Shown: positions 1 through 14,778, counted from the stretch's first letter. The stretch is DNA of 64,000 nt from Dermatophagoides farinae (GCF_024713945.1 NC_134686.1:310001-374000); one strand, 5' to 3'. A program made the numbers and translations. Notes: generated by a model from the sequence alone, not told the origin.

Positions 1-287
1 AAATTGAAACATATCAAACAATGCGTTCAGATCAGCTATTGTTGCAGATATTATGGCAGGTAAAACAACAATGCTATGAAAATCGTAATCAATTTAAACG
101 ATTGGCTAAATTGATGAAAAAAACCAGACAACATCAGCATCAACAACAACAACTAGATGATTTGAAAAAAAATGAAACAACAACAACAATGATGATGAAA
201 GTACAGATAAAAATAACTAATAATGATGATGAAACAAATACTAAAACAAACACGAGTATAATTAGTAAAAGTAATGTTGATGAATAA
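1..287 (+). CDS. C-terminal end of an unidentified protein (partial, 5' end outside window)
   Basis: The frame is open from the first full codon of the window (position 3) to a TAA at 285-287, about 94 codons. The first half is mixed, charged and coding-like (SDQLLLQILWQVKQQ, then NRNQFKRLAKLMKK); the second half is Gln/Thr/Asn/Asp-rich low complexity, common at arthropod protein tails. AATAAA occurs at 371-376 and 432-437, consistent with a 3' UTR ending here. I read it as the last exon, or part of it, of a gene entering from the left; an internal ATG at 21 is probably not the start. The family is not recognised and there is no membrane segment. It could be a chance open frame, but the non-repetitive helical first half argues for coding. 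Confidence 0.45.
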   Translation, partial: IETYQTMRSDQLLLQILWQVKQQCYENRNQFKRLAKLMKKTRQHQHQQQQLDDLKKNETTTTMMMKVQIKITNNDDETNTKTNTSIISKSNVDE

Positions 288-370
288 TTTCTATCAATCG
301 ATTCGACATATTCAAATCAATCAATATCCTGGAAAAATTTCTAGAACCCCCCCACCCCACACACAAACAT

Positions 371-437
371 AATAAAAAACAATAATAATCATCATGAAGG
401 AAGTTTTTTCTCATCTTTTCCCCTCTCGCTCAATAAA
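371..437 (+). terminator. Candidate poly(A) signals of the left-edge gene
   Basis: AATAAA is present at 371-376 and again at 432-437, 84 and 145 bases after the TAA at 285-287. In such AT-rich DNA the hexamer also occurs by chance, so position relative to the stop is the only support. Confidence 0.3.
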
Positions 438-3400
438 AAAAAAATCACAGGAAACACACAGACAAATAAACAATCAATTTCTATGATTGAGTCTATTGAG
501 TTCAATTCTTCATCCCAAGAGAAAAGATTTTGTTTTTTTTCCATTTCATTTCATTTCATTTCAAACGAAAGTGGACAACAGCGATGATGAAAAACAAAAG
601 AGACCAGAAAAAATAAACAAACAACCAAGTGAATGATTGAGAAAAAAAAATTTAATTTTAAAAGTGGAAATACGGACAAAAACACAGACTCACTTGATAA
701 TCAATGAGAAATCTTTCTGTTTTTTAATTGAATTTTTTTTTATCAAGTTTCTCTGAAAAGTTTGGTCTTTCACGAAAATGATGAATGAGATAAAATCAAC
801 AACAAAAGAGAAAAAGAGAGTTGTATATATATATATATATACATTGTAATCATTTTCAAGAGAATTTGAAGGAGTTTCAAAATTCCACTTTTCTTCATTT
901 ATTCTTTCTTGTTGTGTTGTGCACAAGCACACACAATTGTTTAAACTCAGTGTTTTTGTTTGTTTTGTAAATATTTTTATTTTCAATGTTGGTCATTTCA
1001 AATGTTTTGAAATGATGCCACCACTTGAGTTTCACAATCGTGAAAAAAAAATTCACATTCACAAACTCAAGTTCATGGAATTGCACAGGAACCAAACAAC
1101 AACAACAACAACAGCAATCACATTTCAGTAAATTCTTCTAAAGCTTTTCACAGTCATAATTTTTTTTTTGATTTTGTTGTCATGTGTGTATATATATGCT
1201 ATAGCTACAATTGAAAATTGAACAACAATAGAAATGAAAATGAATATAGTGAAAATAATGAGAGAATGAAATGTATTTAAGAAACAGAACTCCTTTATGA
1301 GGGGATGTGAGCATTTTTTTGTTTTGTTTCGTTGCTAAATTCAATTTAGCCATTTAATCACCGAGCTATAATCGATTAATTAACTTTAGCTTTTTAATGC
1401 ATACGAAAATCAGATTCAGAGCCATTAATTTGAATGTGTGTAATCATCGTTGAATGAATGAATTAAAAGTCCACGATTTTCTCAAAAGAAAAAAAATGTT
1501 TATACACTGCAAATAATTGTCAAGATAAATAAAACAAACAAATGAACAAAAAAAAAAACTACTCAGAATCTCAAGATTAACAGAATCACGCACATTCTTA
1601 ATTCATAAAATGAATGAATAGACTAGTGAAAATAACAAATGAAAATGTGCAAAAAATAAATGAATGAAAATCATAAAAAAAAACACATAAACATATACAC
1701 ATACAAATGAATGTCAAAAACATCAATGGATTTTATAGTTTAACATCATCATCATCATCATCACTGCTGTCGAGTACTATAAATACAAATGTGCGCCCTG
1801 AACAACACAAAGAAAAAACAACAATGTCAGTTTGTACAATTTCCTAAATTCAAAATAAAATGAACGCGACAAACAAACAAACAAAAAAAAGTTATTGACT
1901 TTTTGACGCTAGTTTTTTTTCCCTAATGTTTGAAAATATTACAATGAAAATGAAATGAAAAACGGATGTAAATCATGAAAATAAAACACAATTTTAATGT
2001 CAACCAGAGTTTTTCTTTCATTTTTGATTGTTTTTATTTGTTTGTTTGTGAAAATGTGAATAATATGCAAATTAGTTTTTATATTTGTGTAACCGGAAGT
2101 TTCGAATATTCAAATTTTTTTTTGTTGTTTTTCAATAACGAAAGAGTTGTTGTTTGTGTTGCTTGAAATGGCTATTATAGTATAGTATATATAGCCTGAA
2201 TCCTATAGGCAAATTTTTCTGTTTTTTTTTCTCTCTCTTTTCATTCACCGAATTTGATTTGAATTAGAATTTCAATTTCAATTGGATTCGATTGAACATC
2301 AACAACAAAAATGTAGAAAAAAAAACGGTAGGAAAATTGAAATTTTCATGTTATGTTTCTTCGTAACGATATTCAAATCAAAATTCACCAACGACGATTA
2401 TGACGAAAAAAAAACGAATGACGACCGTTAGATTTCGTTTCATTTTTTTTTTCGTTTCAATGAATTGAAAAAAAAACATATCAAATGGAAAATTGAATTC
2501 AAAAAAATATTTTTTGATATACAAAATTTTGCCTTAGAATTTTTCTCGGCTACTCGATCAAGGCATAAAACCAATTAGGACAACGAATAAGAATTTTTCG
2601 CAGGTTTCACAATAAAGAAATTTGATCAGAAAATAAAAAATTCAATTTAAAATTGCTCACAAGAGACTGTATTTCAAAAATCTGTATGAGGCATAGAAAA
2701 ACAGGCAACCAATATCCAAAATTCAGTACAACATTGAGGTGAATAATTTCTTTTTCCATATGAAATCTCACCAATTTTTTATTATCATCAAACACTGCAT
2801 AAAACACAAATTATTCATCATTGATCAAACCAACTGATTATTACCATAATAATAATAATAATTATTATTGCTATTATGTAACCGCACAGAATGTAAATCA
2901 TCATTATTATCAATTTTGATTGAATTTAATAATTAATAGACATACAGTCTATAAATGAATGTGTGTAGCAAAAAGTGTAATTTTTTTTCCTGATAACAAC
3001 ACGTAACTATGGATAAAAAAAAATTCTATATTCGATTTCTTGCGTGTAGGTCATCATCATCATGATAATTTTGTTTCAAATCTAATTCAATGTATGTGAT
3101 TCGATGTATGTTAATCGAATCGAAAATATGTGTTGGACATGTTTTTTTTTCTCTATTCACAATTGTCACCATTGTGAATTCAATCATAGAGATAGATCTT
3201 TTCTCTCTCTCTCACTAGTAACAATCATCATAACGAAAATGGCAACACTGATGATGGTGAACTGAATAATAATTTAATGATCTTGGTGCCACAGTTAATT
3301 TGTTTCTAGTTTGAAAAGGAAAAAAAATCGTACGATGCCGGAACAGAATCTATTGTCATTGAAACACAGTGCTAATCCAAAATGAAAATTTTTCTCTTTT

Positions 3401-6400
3401 CCGTTCGTTCAATCTATTATAAAATACGGTGCACACACACACAATGATGGTTAATGATGATTGATTGGATATTATTCATATATAACGTTATCATTGAAAG
3501 CCACTTTGCCGAATGATGATTACTACTTGTGTCACGACGAAGACAATCAAATAGCAATTACGTGTATGCTGTATGCTGTTCAAGTTGTGGAAAACAGAAA
3601 AAATTTTCAAAGAAAAAAAAATTCTAAACTTAAATGATAAACATTGTTTCAGGCAAAAATTTTTTTTTTTTTTTGATCACCAACAGACAAAGGAAATTAC
3701 AGAATTGCAATAGTAAACAAAAAACCAAAAAACTTTTTTTTTCTCGAAATTTTCGAAAAAAAAACCAAAAAAACAAAAATTCTCTGCTTTTTTTCGCTTG
3801 CCTCAGTCAATATTTGAAAAACAAAATTCACGATGAAATTTTGGTCATTCGAAATGAAAATGGACATTTTGTTACTTTTATTGTTGTTTAGAATGATGGA
3901 AAAAAAAAGATGTAAACGTCATCATCATCATCATCATCTTTATCTTTGGCCGTAAAACGACGTCAGAAAGTCAAATAATAAAATGAAAAAATAGACAAAT
4001 CAAATAAAAGTGAATATAAACAGAAAAATAAAGTTTAACAAGAAAACCAGACCAGAACTTAAAAGGTTTGGAAAAGAAAAAGAGATGAAAATTTATCTCG
4101 ATTTAATAAAGTCATTCATTCATTCATACATTTTTTTTTGTTCAGTTTCACAGTACTAAGAAGCTTTTCTCTTGTTATCTAGATTATTTATAGCTTTTTT
4201 TCGATTATATATTACTTTATTCGGGTTAGTCAACATAATGAACAGAAAACAAATCATCAATCCATGATGATGATGATGATTATTATTATTGTTTTTACAG
4301 CAATTCAATCTTTTATCACACATATATCTCTAATGGATGAACATTTGAAAAAAAACAAATAAAATAATGAAAGGTGTTTGCTACAGAGAGAAAAAAATGA
4401 TGCGCTAGGCAATATTCTTTCCATTTTATGATATGAAAAATCTAATTTATATGTGATAGAGAGAGAGAGAGAGAGAGAATATGAAAAAGGTAAATTGAAC
4501 AACAAATGTACTTATTTCTGAATAGAAACAGAATCTAGAATGGAAAATGAAGAAAAAAAAAATGCAACAAACAATCATGGATAAATGTTGAATTTGAAAT
4601 TGTGTGTATCATCGGTGCATGATCGCAACATAAGGCTTAGTGTGATAAATATATTTTGTTGTTGATCACAAAATAAAATGAAATGAAATGCAAGATTTTC
4701 TTTCTTCTTTTCTGAAAAAAAACCGTATGATGATGATTCTATGTAACAAACAAACATTTGTTGTTGTTGTTGTTGTTTGCATGCAACGGTAATCACACAC
4801 ACACACACACACATATACATCATCAGAATGGCAAAAAAAAGAAAATAAATCGAAAAAAATAAGAATAATTCTACTAGAATCATATCATCAATGTTGTTCG
4901 GGTAATTCAAGTTAATCGTTTCATTTTTTTTTCTATATATTACTTTATTAAACGTATGTGTATCTGAATCTTTATTCTATTCCAGAAGAGAACAAACTAA
5001 ACGATGATGATGATCCTTTTTTTTGTTGTTGTTGTTGTTGTTGTCTCGTTGTTGTTATTTATCACACAAACCATAAGCTGAGACAAATATAAATAGGTTG
5101 CAATAATGATGATAATAATATTATTACACACACACGCATAACCATAAATCACACATTGGGCTTAGGTTTTCTCTTGGTTGCCAGTATCATCATCATCATT
5201 TATATTTATTACCATTATTTTCAAATAGATTATTTGATTATTTAAATAAATATATATACGAAGGCGATTCATTCATTCACTCATCTACTTTTTTTTTATT
5301 CAGTGTTTATCATGAAGAAATGTTGTTCATGTATCTATTTTCAATGATGATATACGGAATAATTTTGCATTTTATTCCATCTATAATACCAATTTATTCA
5401 TATGATGATTCGATTTGTATGTTTTTTTTTCATTCGTTTTATCGGAAAAAAATGATCGATTAATTTAATCATAGTTGAAAACTAAATCATCATCTTCTGA
5501 ATGTTGTTGTCATATATATATAATAAACTACGATGTTCCATAACATCGTAATGATCGTATATCGATAATACGTTCGCAGTCATGATTGGGAATTGAACAC
5601 TATTGAAATATTTGTGGATAAAATAAAGCTTTATTGATCAAGTATACGCAGATCATAGATCCCAGATACTCGATGGATAATGATAATTTTGGGATGGGTT
5701 TATATACTAGATTACAATCAATTAGAAACATTAATTAGGTTATAACATTCATTAAATCAAAGTCGAACATTCCATTTAAAATATTCAAACATCACAACTT
5801 TGATCATTAACATTCCAAAACAATCATGTTTTGGATTTCCAACGTTACATATATGAATGAATAAAAAGCAATGAACGTTCGTCATCATTTAGTCGCTCAT
5901 CATTATAAATTCATACGATTCTCAAAATGATCATACGATGAGTTTAGTATATCAAATCATTGCAAAAAAGAAGTAACTACAAGTGCAAGTCAAACTAAAA
6001 TTTGTGATTCCATTAGATTCCAAATGCTCAAAATGCACACACGTTATGGTTGGTGGTAATCATTTGGGAAATGATAAATTTCAACTCTGGCAGAAAAAAA
6101 CCCGGTAAATTTCTAATTAAAGTTTTCAATTTTCATATGAATGAATGATTTTGCACCAAACAGAGTTGAATAAACAAAATTTCTACACAAAATTTTGAAC
6201 TTTTATTCCAAATTCACTCATTCATTCATTTTTTTTGAATAATTTTTCAAATTTGAATTTCAAAGTTATTTTTTTTCTTGAATAAAAGATTAATAATTCT
6301 AAAAAATGATAAAAACTAAGTCTGTCTGTCATTATTCTGAATATATTTGCAGTTTTATGAATAAAAATAGCCTCAAGCAATCATCTTTTTTTTTTGGTCG

Positions 6401-8198
6401 GCTGTCTCGAGTTTTCAAGCCAGCTTAAATGACAATTTTATCTGCAAAGTAAGGGAAAAAAATATGCACATATTTTACAACATCAATATAAAAGCCAATT
6501 GGGTACTAGGGAAAAAGGTTAGTAGAACTAGATAATTAGTGAGTAAAAGTTGCAAAATTCATTTAAAACTCAAACAACTAAATTGACAAAGAAAAAAAAA
6601 GAAAAAAGTTCAACAACAACAGCGAAAAAAAAACCTGAGAATCGGTTGAATAAAAAAAAGACAAGATACAAGTTTGCAAATGGAACAATTTCAGAAAACT
6701 TTTTTCCTCACCATTGGCTACTCAATGTTTATGTCTATGTTTTTTTCCCCAGTGCCATACATTCATTCGTTTGTGCACTAATTTTCTCTTTTTTTTTGAC
6801 TATACTGCCTGCAGAGAGATCTTGGTTACACGGCAACCATGTCAACAACAACAAAAATAATGCAACCATTTTAATGTACCAGAGAAATTTAAGTTGAATT
6901 CATAGAAATAAAAAAAAGAAGTCATATAGAACGATGGATATGAAAGACATACATAAATTCAAATGACAATAGAACATAATTTGGCAATTGGCAAACGAAT
7001 GGTGACGAATACATAATCATCACACACAAATTTGTGAGGAAATATAGAACAAATACACATGTGAATCAAGAAAAAAAAGGCTTCGAGGCTATACATAATG
7101 TGAAATGAATAAAATAAATCCACCATCACCACCACAACCAGAAAAAAAACTAGAAATGTGATGAATAAATAAAAGTCAAAATTTGAACTTTCAATATATG
7201 AACAAGTTGGCCGGCTAACAAATTCATGACAGAAAGCGGAAAAAAAGCATGAAATGAGTCGATTTTTATTGAATCTAAAACATAAACAATGATCATATTA
7301 GAAATATTTATTCACAAATCAAATAAAAATGGATAACGTGTGATCAAACGTGGCAATATAAAAATCTAAAACTGAAAATAAATCAAAAAAAAAACAAAAA
7401 AAAACAATGAATTATTACGGTGAAGCTGACATTTCAGGAATTTTGTCATTTTTCATTTCTGACAAAAAAATTCTAAGAACAGTAATGTAATGGTTGCAAG
7501 TATAAATTGTAATTAAAAATAAAAAACTGATAAATTGATTATTTACATTTAAAAACGTTAAGGATTTTTTTATTTGCTCAAACGAATAATTTACAGCTCA
7601 AATCTTTTCATTCGGATTTGACATTTTACTATTTATATTGATAACATGTGTGGACATCACCAACAGCGATCATAGAATTCATTGATTTGATTCAGTTTTT
7701 TTTTGCTTTCAAATTCTTGATGTTGATGGACAGTTAATCAAAATGAAAATGTGCGTGTGCGAATGTGTATATCGATGGTTGTCAATATTTTTGTTGATTT
7801 AAATTTCATTTATCTCTCTGCGTACATTTCATCCGAGTGGAAATGAAAAGAATTGGGAAAACGTTGAATTTTCCACAAATACTCAATGAAGAGTTGTTGA
7901 TTTTTTTTCCATTTTTCTTATTCACGTGATAATAAAGTAAGAATGAAAAAAGATTCAAAAATTGCTAATAAATCAGTCGTTTTTTTCATATATCAAAATT
8001 TGTATTTCGTTCATGTGTAACATTGTTATTTGTTTGTATACATGTGTGTCTTGTGTGAATGTCGTATTATTAAAACCAAAATGTTTTTATATGAAACAAG
8101 TTTTCCAACGAAAAAAGAAAAAGAAAAGGAAGACAAATCCAAAAGAAAGTTCAAAGGAACAAAAAAAAAACAACAAAGTTACCACAACGACGAAAAAC

Positions 8199-8201
<3 letters not shown>

Positions 8202-8248
<47 letters not shown>
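8202..8248. repeat. (AG)n microsatellite
   Basis: An uninterrupted AG dinucleotide run of 47 bases. It generates Arg/Glu-repeat open frames on + and Leu/Ser-repeat frames on -, none of them a real gene. Confidence 0.95.
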
Positions 8249-8251
<3 letters not shown>

Positions 8252-11076
8252 TGAAGATCCAAACTTGTCTTCATGTAAAGTGGAAAAGAAAACAGCGTTT
8301 TTTTTGTTTTGTTTTCATCACAGGCTAAGTCATAAAGGCGGAGAAAAATTCCAGCAAACTTGAAATTAATTATTCTTTTCTCATACACAAAGAAACAAAC
8401 AAACATTGACTTAAGAGAATCACAGAAGTTTTTCTTTCAATGTTTCCCACCACCACCACCACCACCACTATATAACCGATAAATCACAACCACCAATCGA
8501 TGGATAATGTAATGATGAAAAACTTTTACTTTCACAACTTTTTGCTTTTGTATGTGTATCTAATGTTCAGCGCTCGTTATAATCTGTCTGTCTGTGTGTG
8601 TTTTTGTTTATAATACATAATTTGTATGTGAAATTTTGTTGTGAGGAGAAAAGGAAATTTTTTTTTCCGTGAAAACTTAATCGAAAAACAAAAAAAAAGT
8701 TGAATGAATAAAAATTGTGCACCAATCAGCAAAACTAAAAAGAAAAAGAAAAAGAAAATTCAGTCCTATTGCACGCACAATTTATTTGAACGATATTTAA
8801 TCATCATCATCATCAGTCGAAAAAAACCGTTTTCCATTCGAAGAAAAAATGAATTTTTCATTTCATTTCAAATTTTTTTTTCGGTTGAATCTTGCCCAAC
8901 ATTCATTCATTCATTCATTTTTTTTGTTTGTTTCAAATTTCATTACTTATAAATAAAACGCCAGAAAAAAACCCAAGAAAAAAATCTTTGGTTTTTCAGC
9001 AGAAACAAGAAAAAAAATACTAAAATTCAAAAACAAAATGAAAAGAAAGAAAAATTTTCTGCCAACTTGGCATTTTTTTTTCTTCTGTTTATTCATTATC
9101 TCTGTGTGGAAAATGAATAAATGAAATACACACACACACACACCCGAGCAAGCAAGCAAGCAAGAAAATGGAATCAAATGATACAATTAATTTTCATTCC
9201 AATTTTTTTTTACGAAAAGAAATCAGATACACATTTGACAAACAACAACAATTCTTGTGATAAATAGAAAAATGGATGACAAATGACATTCGACTACCAT
9301 ACACATACACACAGTAGTAGTAATAGTAGTTTCTTGGAATCTTGAATTAATTTCTTTACTCTTCATTTTTTTTTTTTTTTGAAAATTATTTACCATCAAA
9401 AGAAAAATAAAAATTTTTCTTCCATTCAGTTATGTTGAACATTGGAAATTGTAACATTAATTGAAACACACATCTGACAATGTTGCGTTTTTTTTCGCTA
9501 ATGAAATGGATCATTATAAATCATCATCATCATCATCGTCGTCATCGTCAGTTTTCTCGTATATAAAACTATAATGCAATGCCACCATTACACATCGATT
9601 TAATCGATTCATGCTTTTTTTTCTTTACTTGACAGGAAAATTATCATCAAACAAATAGACAAAATTTGCATATTTCTGATTTATTTTGCCTGAACAAACT
9701 CACTGACATCACAGTGGAAAAAGAAAATGTTGAAAATATCGATTTGGGTGCAAGAAAAAAAAAAGATTTTTTTTCTCCACAAATTCAGACACAAACAATC
9801 CAAGTTTTTGAACAAAACAAAAAAAGTTTGTATCTGCATGAAACAAAAACATCATCATTATTTTAAAATTATTGATTCCACACATCCACATGTTGTGGAC
9901 ATGGATATTATTATTATTATCATTTTTTTTTGTTGTTGGTGAAAATTCGCTACACATGTGAAATGAAATCTTCAAAAACAGCTTAAAGTTTAAACGTCGT
10001 TTGTCGATTCTATTATATTCTATACATTTGACACTTGCAAACATGAATCGAATATATATTTGACACTATCATCGATCGCAAATGATTGCGCCGGATTCAA
10101 ATATATATATGTTGGAATAATGATGATTATAATAAGATTGGTCACACCAGGAAAAAAAATAGTGGACTTTTATTTCGTTTGGTCGACACCAGCAGCGAAA
10201 ACTAAAAACATTCACAGAAAGCTGTCAGAAACAATAAAAATGACTTGCAATAGACGACGATAGAAATAGAATTATTATTATTCTGCAACAACAAACGAGA
10301 AAAAAAAGTTGTCGATTTCGATTTCAAACACAAAAATATTATTAATCATTTCAAGTTTTTTTTCACACTCACTCTCTCTCTCTCTATTTTTCTATCACAC
10401 ATAACTATATTTGTGTGTGATCCATATATATAGTAAAAATTAATGATTTGTGATAATGACAAGTGAATATGATGAAGATGAGCATCATCACCTACTTTTA
10501 TTTATACAGATATATATACAGGGTGTTTGTTAATCATCACTTCACATGAATGATTTGATTTTATGGATCAAAAAAAAAAAAAAAAAACAAAACAAAATCC
10601 ATAGTAATGGCAAATCGATTTTTTTCATTTTGTTTTACTTTCATTTTCTTTATTTTTTCTTACCATCACACTCTCTTGTTGTGTATCAAAATAAATAAAT
10701 ATCGTTTTTCTTTTCATATATATTTCGTACGTGTGTGTGGGTGTGGGTGTGTGTGTACACACACGAACAACAATCAGAGATTAATGATTTCCATCCATTG
10801 CTTTTATTTCTGCCACAATAAATATAAATTCAATCGTTTTGTCGATTTCATTTTCAGGCTAACTATTTATTTCTATTTTGTTTTTCTATTAAATGTATGA
10901 GAAATCAACTTGATACATTTTCGTTTTTGTTTTTAAACATTTATTTTCTTTTCATCGTCGTCGTCGTCGTTGTCGTTGTCGTTGTTGTTGTTGTTGGTAT
11001 TGTCTCAATTCTGACATTTAGAAACAAAAAAAAAAGAGAAGGAAATGACTGAAACATATAGCTTGGTCTACAAACA

Positions 11077-11080
<4 letters not shown>

Positions 11081-11116
<36 letters not shown>
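11081..11116. repeat. (CA)n microsatellite
   Basis: Eighteen perfect CA units, preceded by an interrupted CA stretch. Confidence 0.95.
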
Positions 11117-11118
<2 letters not shown>

Positions 11119-12915
11119 TGAAATGCCTTGATGGTAAAAATCGACTTTTTGACTATAAAAACACAATATATAAATTTTACAAAAATAAAAAGAATTTTCA
11201 AGAATTTAAAATTCACATCTTTCACAAGTGTTTTGGTTGAATTTTCTAGAGAAAGAAACAGAGAGAACTTTTCAAAATTTTCAGTTTGTTCTGCAATATA
11301 TTTTTTCTATCAAACTCTCTTTCTCTTTCTCTTTTTTCCATTTTTTACCTTATCTTTTATTATTCGGCATAGTAGTAGTAGAAGTAGTAGTAGTGGGATT
11401 TGGCAAATTCGTTTGAAATTGTCAAAATGTCAAACAAAAACATTTATCTCAATAGATAAAAAAGAAAAACACTGATTGAAATGAAATAAACGATACGAAT
11501 AAATCTAAAAGAATTGGTGACCAACCAAAACTACACATAGAAATTTGGTGGGAAAAAAAATGTCAAAAACTTGATGATGATCGTATGCTTAAACTTCAAA
11601 GAATAATCTAATGAACTCTATATATGGATGGAAGAAAATCAGAAAAAAATCTATGGACCTTATGGTGAGAAGAAAACGAAACGAAACGAAAAAAAAAATC
11701 TAATTATCCACAATTTTTTTTTCAGTACCACGGATTTGTTTGTTTTCGACTAAACAAAATAAAATAAAAAATAAATAAACGAAAATTGATCACGTCAACA
11801 ACAACATCTCATTAAGAGAATAGTCAATCTCTGTATATTCCTCATCATCATTATTCTTTCACTGATTTTTTGTTTGTTTGTTTGTCACACTTGTGTGTTT
11901 GGTACAGATTTTTACCCACCCAGTGACATATATATAAACACATAATCACCACATGTATACAACAACAACATATGATTATTATTGAGAAAATGATGAAAAA
12001 AAAAAAAATTTTGCAAAACAAAAATACCATGAACACGAGACAGACACATTCGTTTATTTACCCAAATATGGATGGATTTTTTCTTTCCCACTACATCCTA
12101 ATGATGCATATTTTTTTTTTGGCTTTAAAAACATTGTTTGTGACAGCTAAAATTTTTCAAAAAAAAAAAAAAAAACAACAAATCAACAATATTGTAATGT
12201 AGTTGATTTTTGTTTGTCTGTTGCCGGATACTACATAATTCATTTGTCATGAGAAATGAAAAAATTGAAAATTTCAATTCAAATTCCTAATACCAGCAAA
12301 AAAATAAATAGAAATAAAAATACCTGATTCAACAACAAAAAAAAGAACACAGTTTGAATGAAAAGATGAAAAATTTAAATATTTATCAAAATTCATACTG
12401 AATGATTCAATAACTTGATACAAATTTTTTTTTTTTTGTTTGTTTCCACAATTTCACAGTCCAAAATTTCAATTCAATTTTCTTTTTCAAAAACTAGAAA
12501 AAAAATTGACAAAAGATAAAGTCAACAAAAAAAAAAATTCGAATCATTTGGTTATGGCATCACCGCCTTTATTTTTTTTTTTTTTTTTTGTCAATTTCCA
12601 TCTCTCTTCTCAATGGTTACTCCTTTTATCTGCCAGAGACACATTGTATTAGTGGAAAAAAAAGACGCCTGCTAAAAATATGATGATGACTGATATAATT
12701 TATTTATAATTTATTCAGGAAAAAAAATGGATAAAAAAGAGAGATGGGAAAAAAAGAATTTTCTTGCTGGTCATAATAATAAGTGGCAAAAAAAATGACA
12801 TGAGTTTTTTTTCCAACTATCATAACTACACACAACAGAATTTATGGCATATGCACATATGAACTATGGTTAAAATTCATTAAATTCAAATTTTTTTTTT
12901 CTTTCAACTAAATAG

Positions 12916-13085
12916 ATATGGAAGCAGCATCAGCAGCAGTAACATTATCATCAACAGTGAAAGTCAGCAAGGAGAAAGTTAACGATTATATCAGCATCAA
13001 AAAGAGAAAAAATTATGTGAATTTATTCAACACAGACACACACGACGATAATGATAGTGAATGCAAAAAGAATCCAGTTGGATAG
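12916..13085 (+). CDS. Weak candidate terminal exon, unknown protein
   Basis: A long pyrimidine run ending in CTAAATAG resembles a 3' splice site at 12914-12915. Directly after it an ATG at 12918 opens a 55-residue frame to TAG at 13083-13085 with varied, non-repetitive composition (for example VSKEKVNDYISIKKRK), unlike the surrounding low-complexity frames. No family is recognised. It could be the last exon of a gene with very long introns, a small protein, or a chance frame. There is no clear upstream partner exon and no AATAAA right after the stop. Confidence 0.25.
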
Positions 13086-13902
13086 AAGATGAAGATGATG
13101 GAAAATTATAATTCACATCGTGATAATTATCATTACTATCAACAATGAATATTTTTATTCAATGAAAAAAAAATTCTGGATGAAAATAACACACATATTT
13201 TTTGTCGATGAAAAAAAACAATCACAAGGTTTGTGAAGCAAAAAAAAAAAATCAAAAAAATTTTGCTACAGTTATGAACCATGAAAGTATTTTTTTTTTA
13301 CGAAACAAAAAAGAAAACAAAATCTATAAATTCAACTGTTTTTCCGTAAAAGTCAACATGATCATCATCATCATCATCATCAGTCATGGTAATGAACCGA
13401 AAATTCCAACCAATTGATTTACGGTGAAATGTTGTTTGGTTCAAATTTTTCTTTTCCGGTTTTCAAAAAAAATAAAATAAAATTTATTTGCCTGAAAAAT
13501 ATAAGCGGCCATACATCAATTTTTATGGAATTTTTTTCATTGGTTTCGTTTGGAATTTTGCACTCAATTTACTCATTCATGCCAATTTCAATCAAAGTGG
13601 CTATTAGATAAATTGAACAGAAAATGTCAATTTTTCTCACCACCCACCCCCTCCTTAAAATGAAAATCATTAAACAAAGCAAAATTTTTCAAAGAAAAAA
13701 GTTTTTTATTCAGAAAAACGCAATAATAATCACATTCTTAAGAATCGTTACCGAGACACACACTCGAGATAGAGAGAGAAAAAAAAACTCGAATTCACAT
13801 TCCATAACACATAAACTAGTATGGGTGATACATAATGACACACGCTAACACTCACAAAATATAAACTCTCGAGTGATTTAAAAGAGAATGGATCGATCGA
13901 TG

Positions 13903-13935
13903 TGGTGGTGGTGGTGGTGGTGGTGTTGGTGGTGG
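13903..13935. repeat. (TGG)n microsatellite
   Basis: TGG triplet array, perfect for about seven units and then interrupted once; one of the few G-rich tracts in this part of the window. Confidence 0.9.
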
Positions 13936-14684
13936 TTATTACCTGGTTGTCATTTATTCATTTCAATTTCAAGAAAAAGAAAAAAAGAAATGAAAATTCA
14001 CTTGGGACATTACACACACACGCATACACATTGGAGTTTGAAATGGAAAAAAAAGTCATGACCTTTTTTTGTCGGGAAAATAACAAAGAAAAATGAAAAT
14101 GAAACAAAAACCAGAGAAAAATCTTCTTGAATTATACAATAACCAATATTCTAACAAATAATATCACCAAAAGCCAACAAATCGAAACATCAAACACACA
14201 CATAAACACAAAAAAAACACATAAAGAAATACATACAGACATTTATGATGATTAATGATTGATCCATTTCGAAAAGATGATGTTGATGTTGATGTGATCT
14301 GTAGCAAGCAGTTGAATTCCAAGAAATGGTGAAAATTTCTTTATTTCTTGTTTTCGGTTGACAAAAAAAAAACCAAAGATGAATCTCTCATTAACAGAAA
14401 CACAACACAACACAAACAGTCCAAATGCACTATAGACACACACACACACACACAAACACACATTTGAATGGTTCGAATATACAAATGTCACATAAATTTT
14501 TTTTTTTGTTGGATTCACAAATAATAAATGAATGACACAGAAAAAAAAATGTTTTGGATGATTGTATTTGATATTTGAATTTATAAATGTATAATTTTTT
14601 TGTTGTTGTTGCTATTGAGATTTTTTTCTGTGAAAAAAAATGATAACATCAATACAGACAAACACATACACACAAAAAAAACAG

Positions 14685-14778
14685 ATTGTCGTTAACGATA
14701 CAGCTGCAGGATGCTCAACAAGAAATCAACACCATACAGATGGATGGAATAAACACAAACAAACACTCAGAGATGTAA
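14685..14778 (+). CDS. Weak candidate terminal exon with coiled-coil-like residues
   Basis: After ACAG at 14681-14684, a possible acceptor, one frame runs from 14686 to TAA at 14776-14778. It encodes about 30 residues of helix-prone sequence (LTIQLQDAQQEINTIQ), unlike the neighbouring simple repeats. An overlapping frame is also open and ends at a GTAAAT that could serve as a donor, so the frame is not certain. No family is assigned and no partner exon was found; this may be chance. Confidence 0.2.

Larger units (their letters stand above)
438..12900. other. Gene desert, left part
   Basis: No gene recognised on either strand. The sequence is homopolymer A/T runs, (GAT)n, (CAA)n, (CA)n and (TCAT)n tracts and degenerate AT-rich DNA. 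Open frames here are short and low in complexity (Lys/Asn/Phe/Ile, or read through microsatellites) and show no family motif. A short perfect palindrome (8-base arms, 4-base loop) sits at 5530-5549, followed by a weak LTR-like segment at about 5583-5849. The stretch may be intergenic or the intron of a gene whose exons lie elsewhere. Confidence 0.5.

Noticed and set aside
1741-1840. TATAAATA with a short downstream ATG
   Set aside because: The frame after it is seven codons; TATA-like words are common in this AT-rich DNA.
7962-8406. Frames through the AG repeat
   Set aside because: Arg-Glu or Leu-Ser repeats generated by the microsatellite.
14465-14480. GGTTCGAA resembling a tRNA B box
   Set aside because: No A box at the right distance and no cloverleaf could be drawn.
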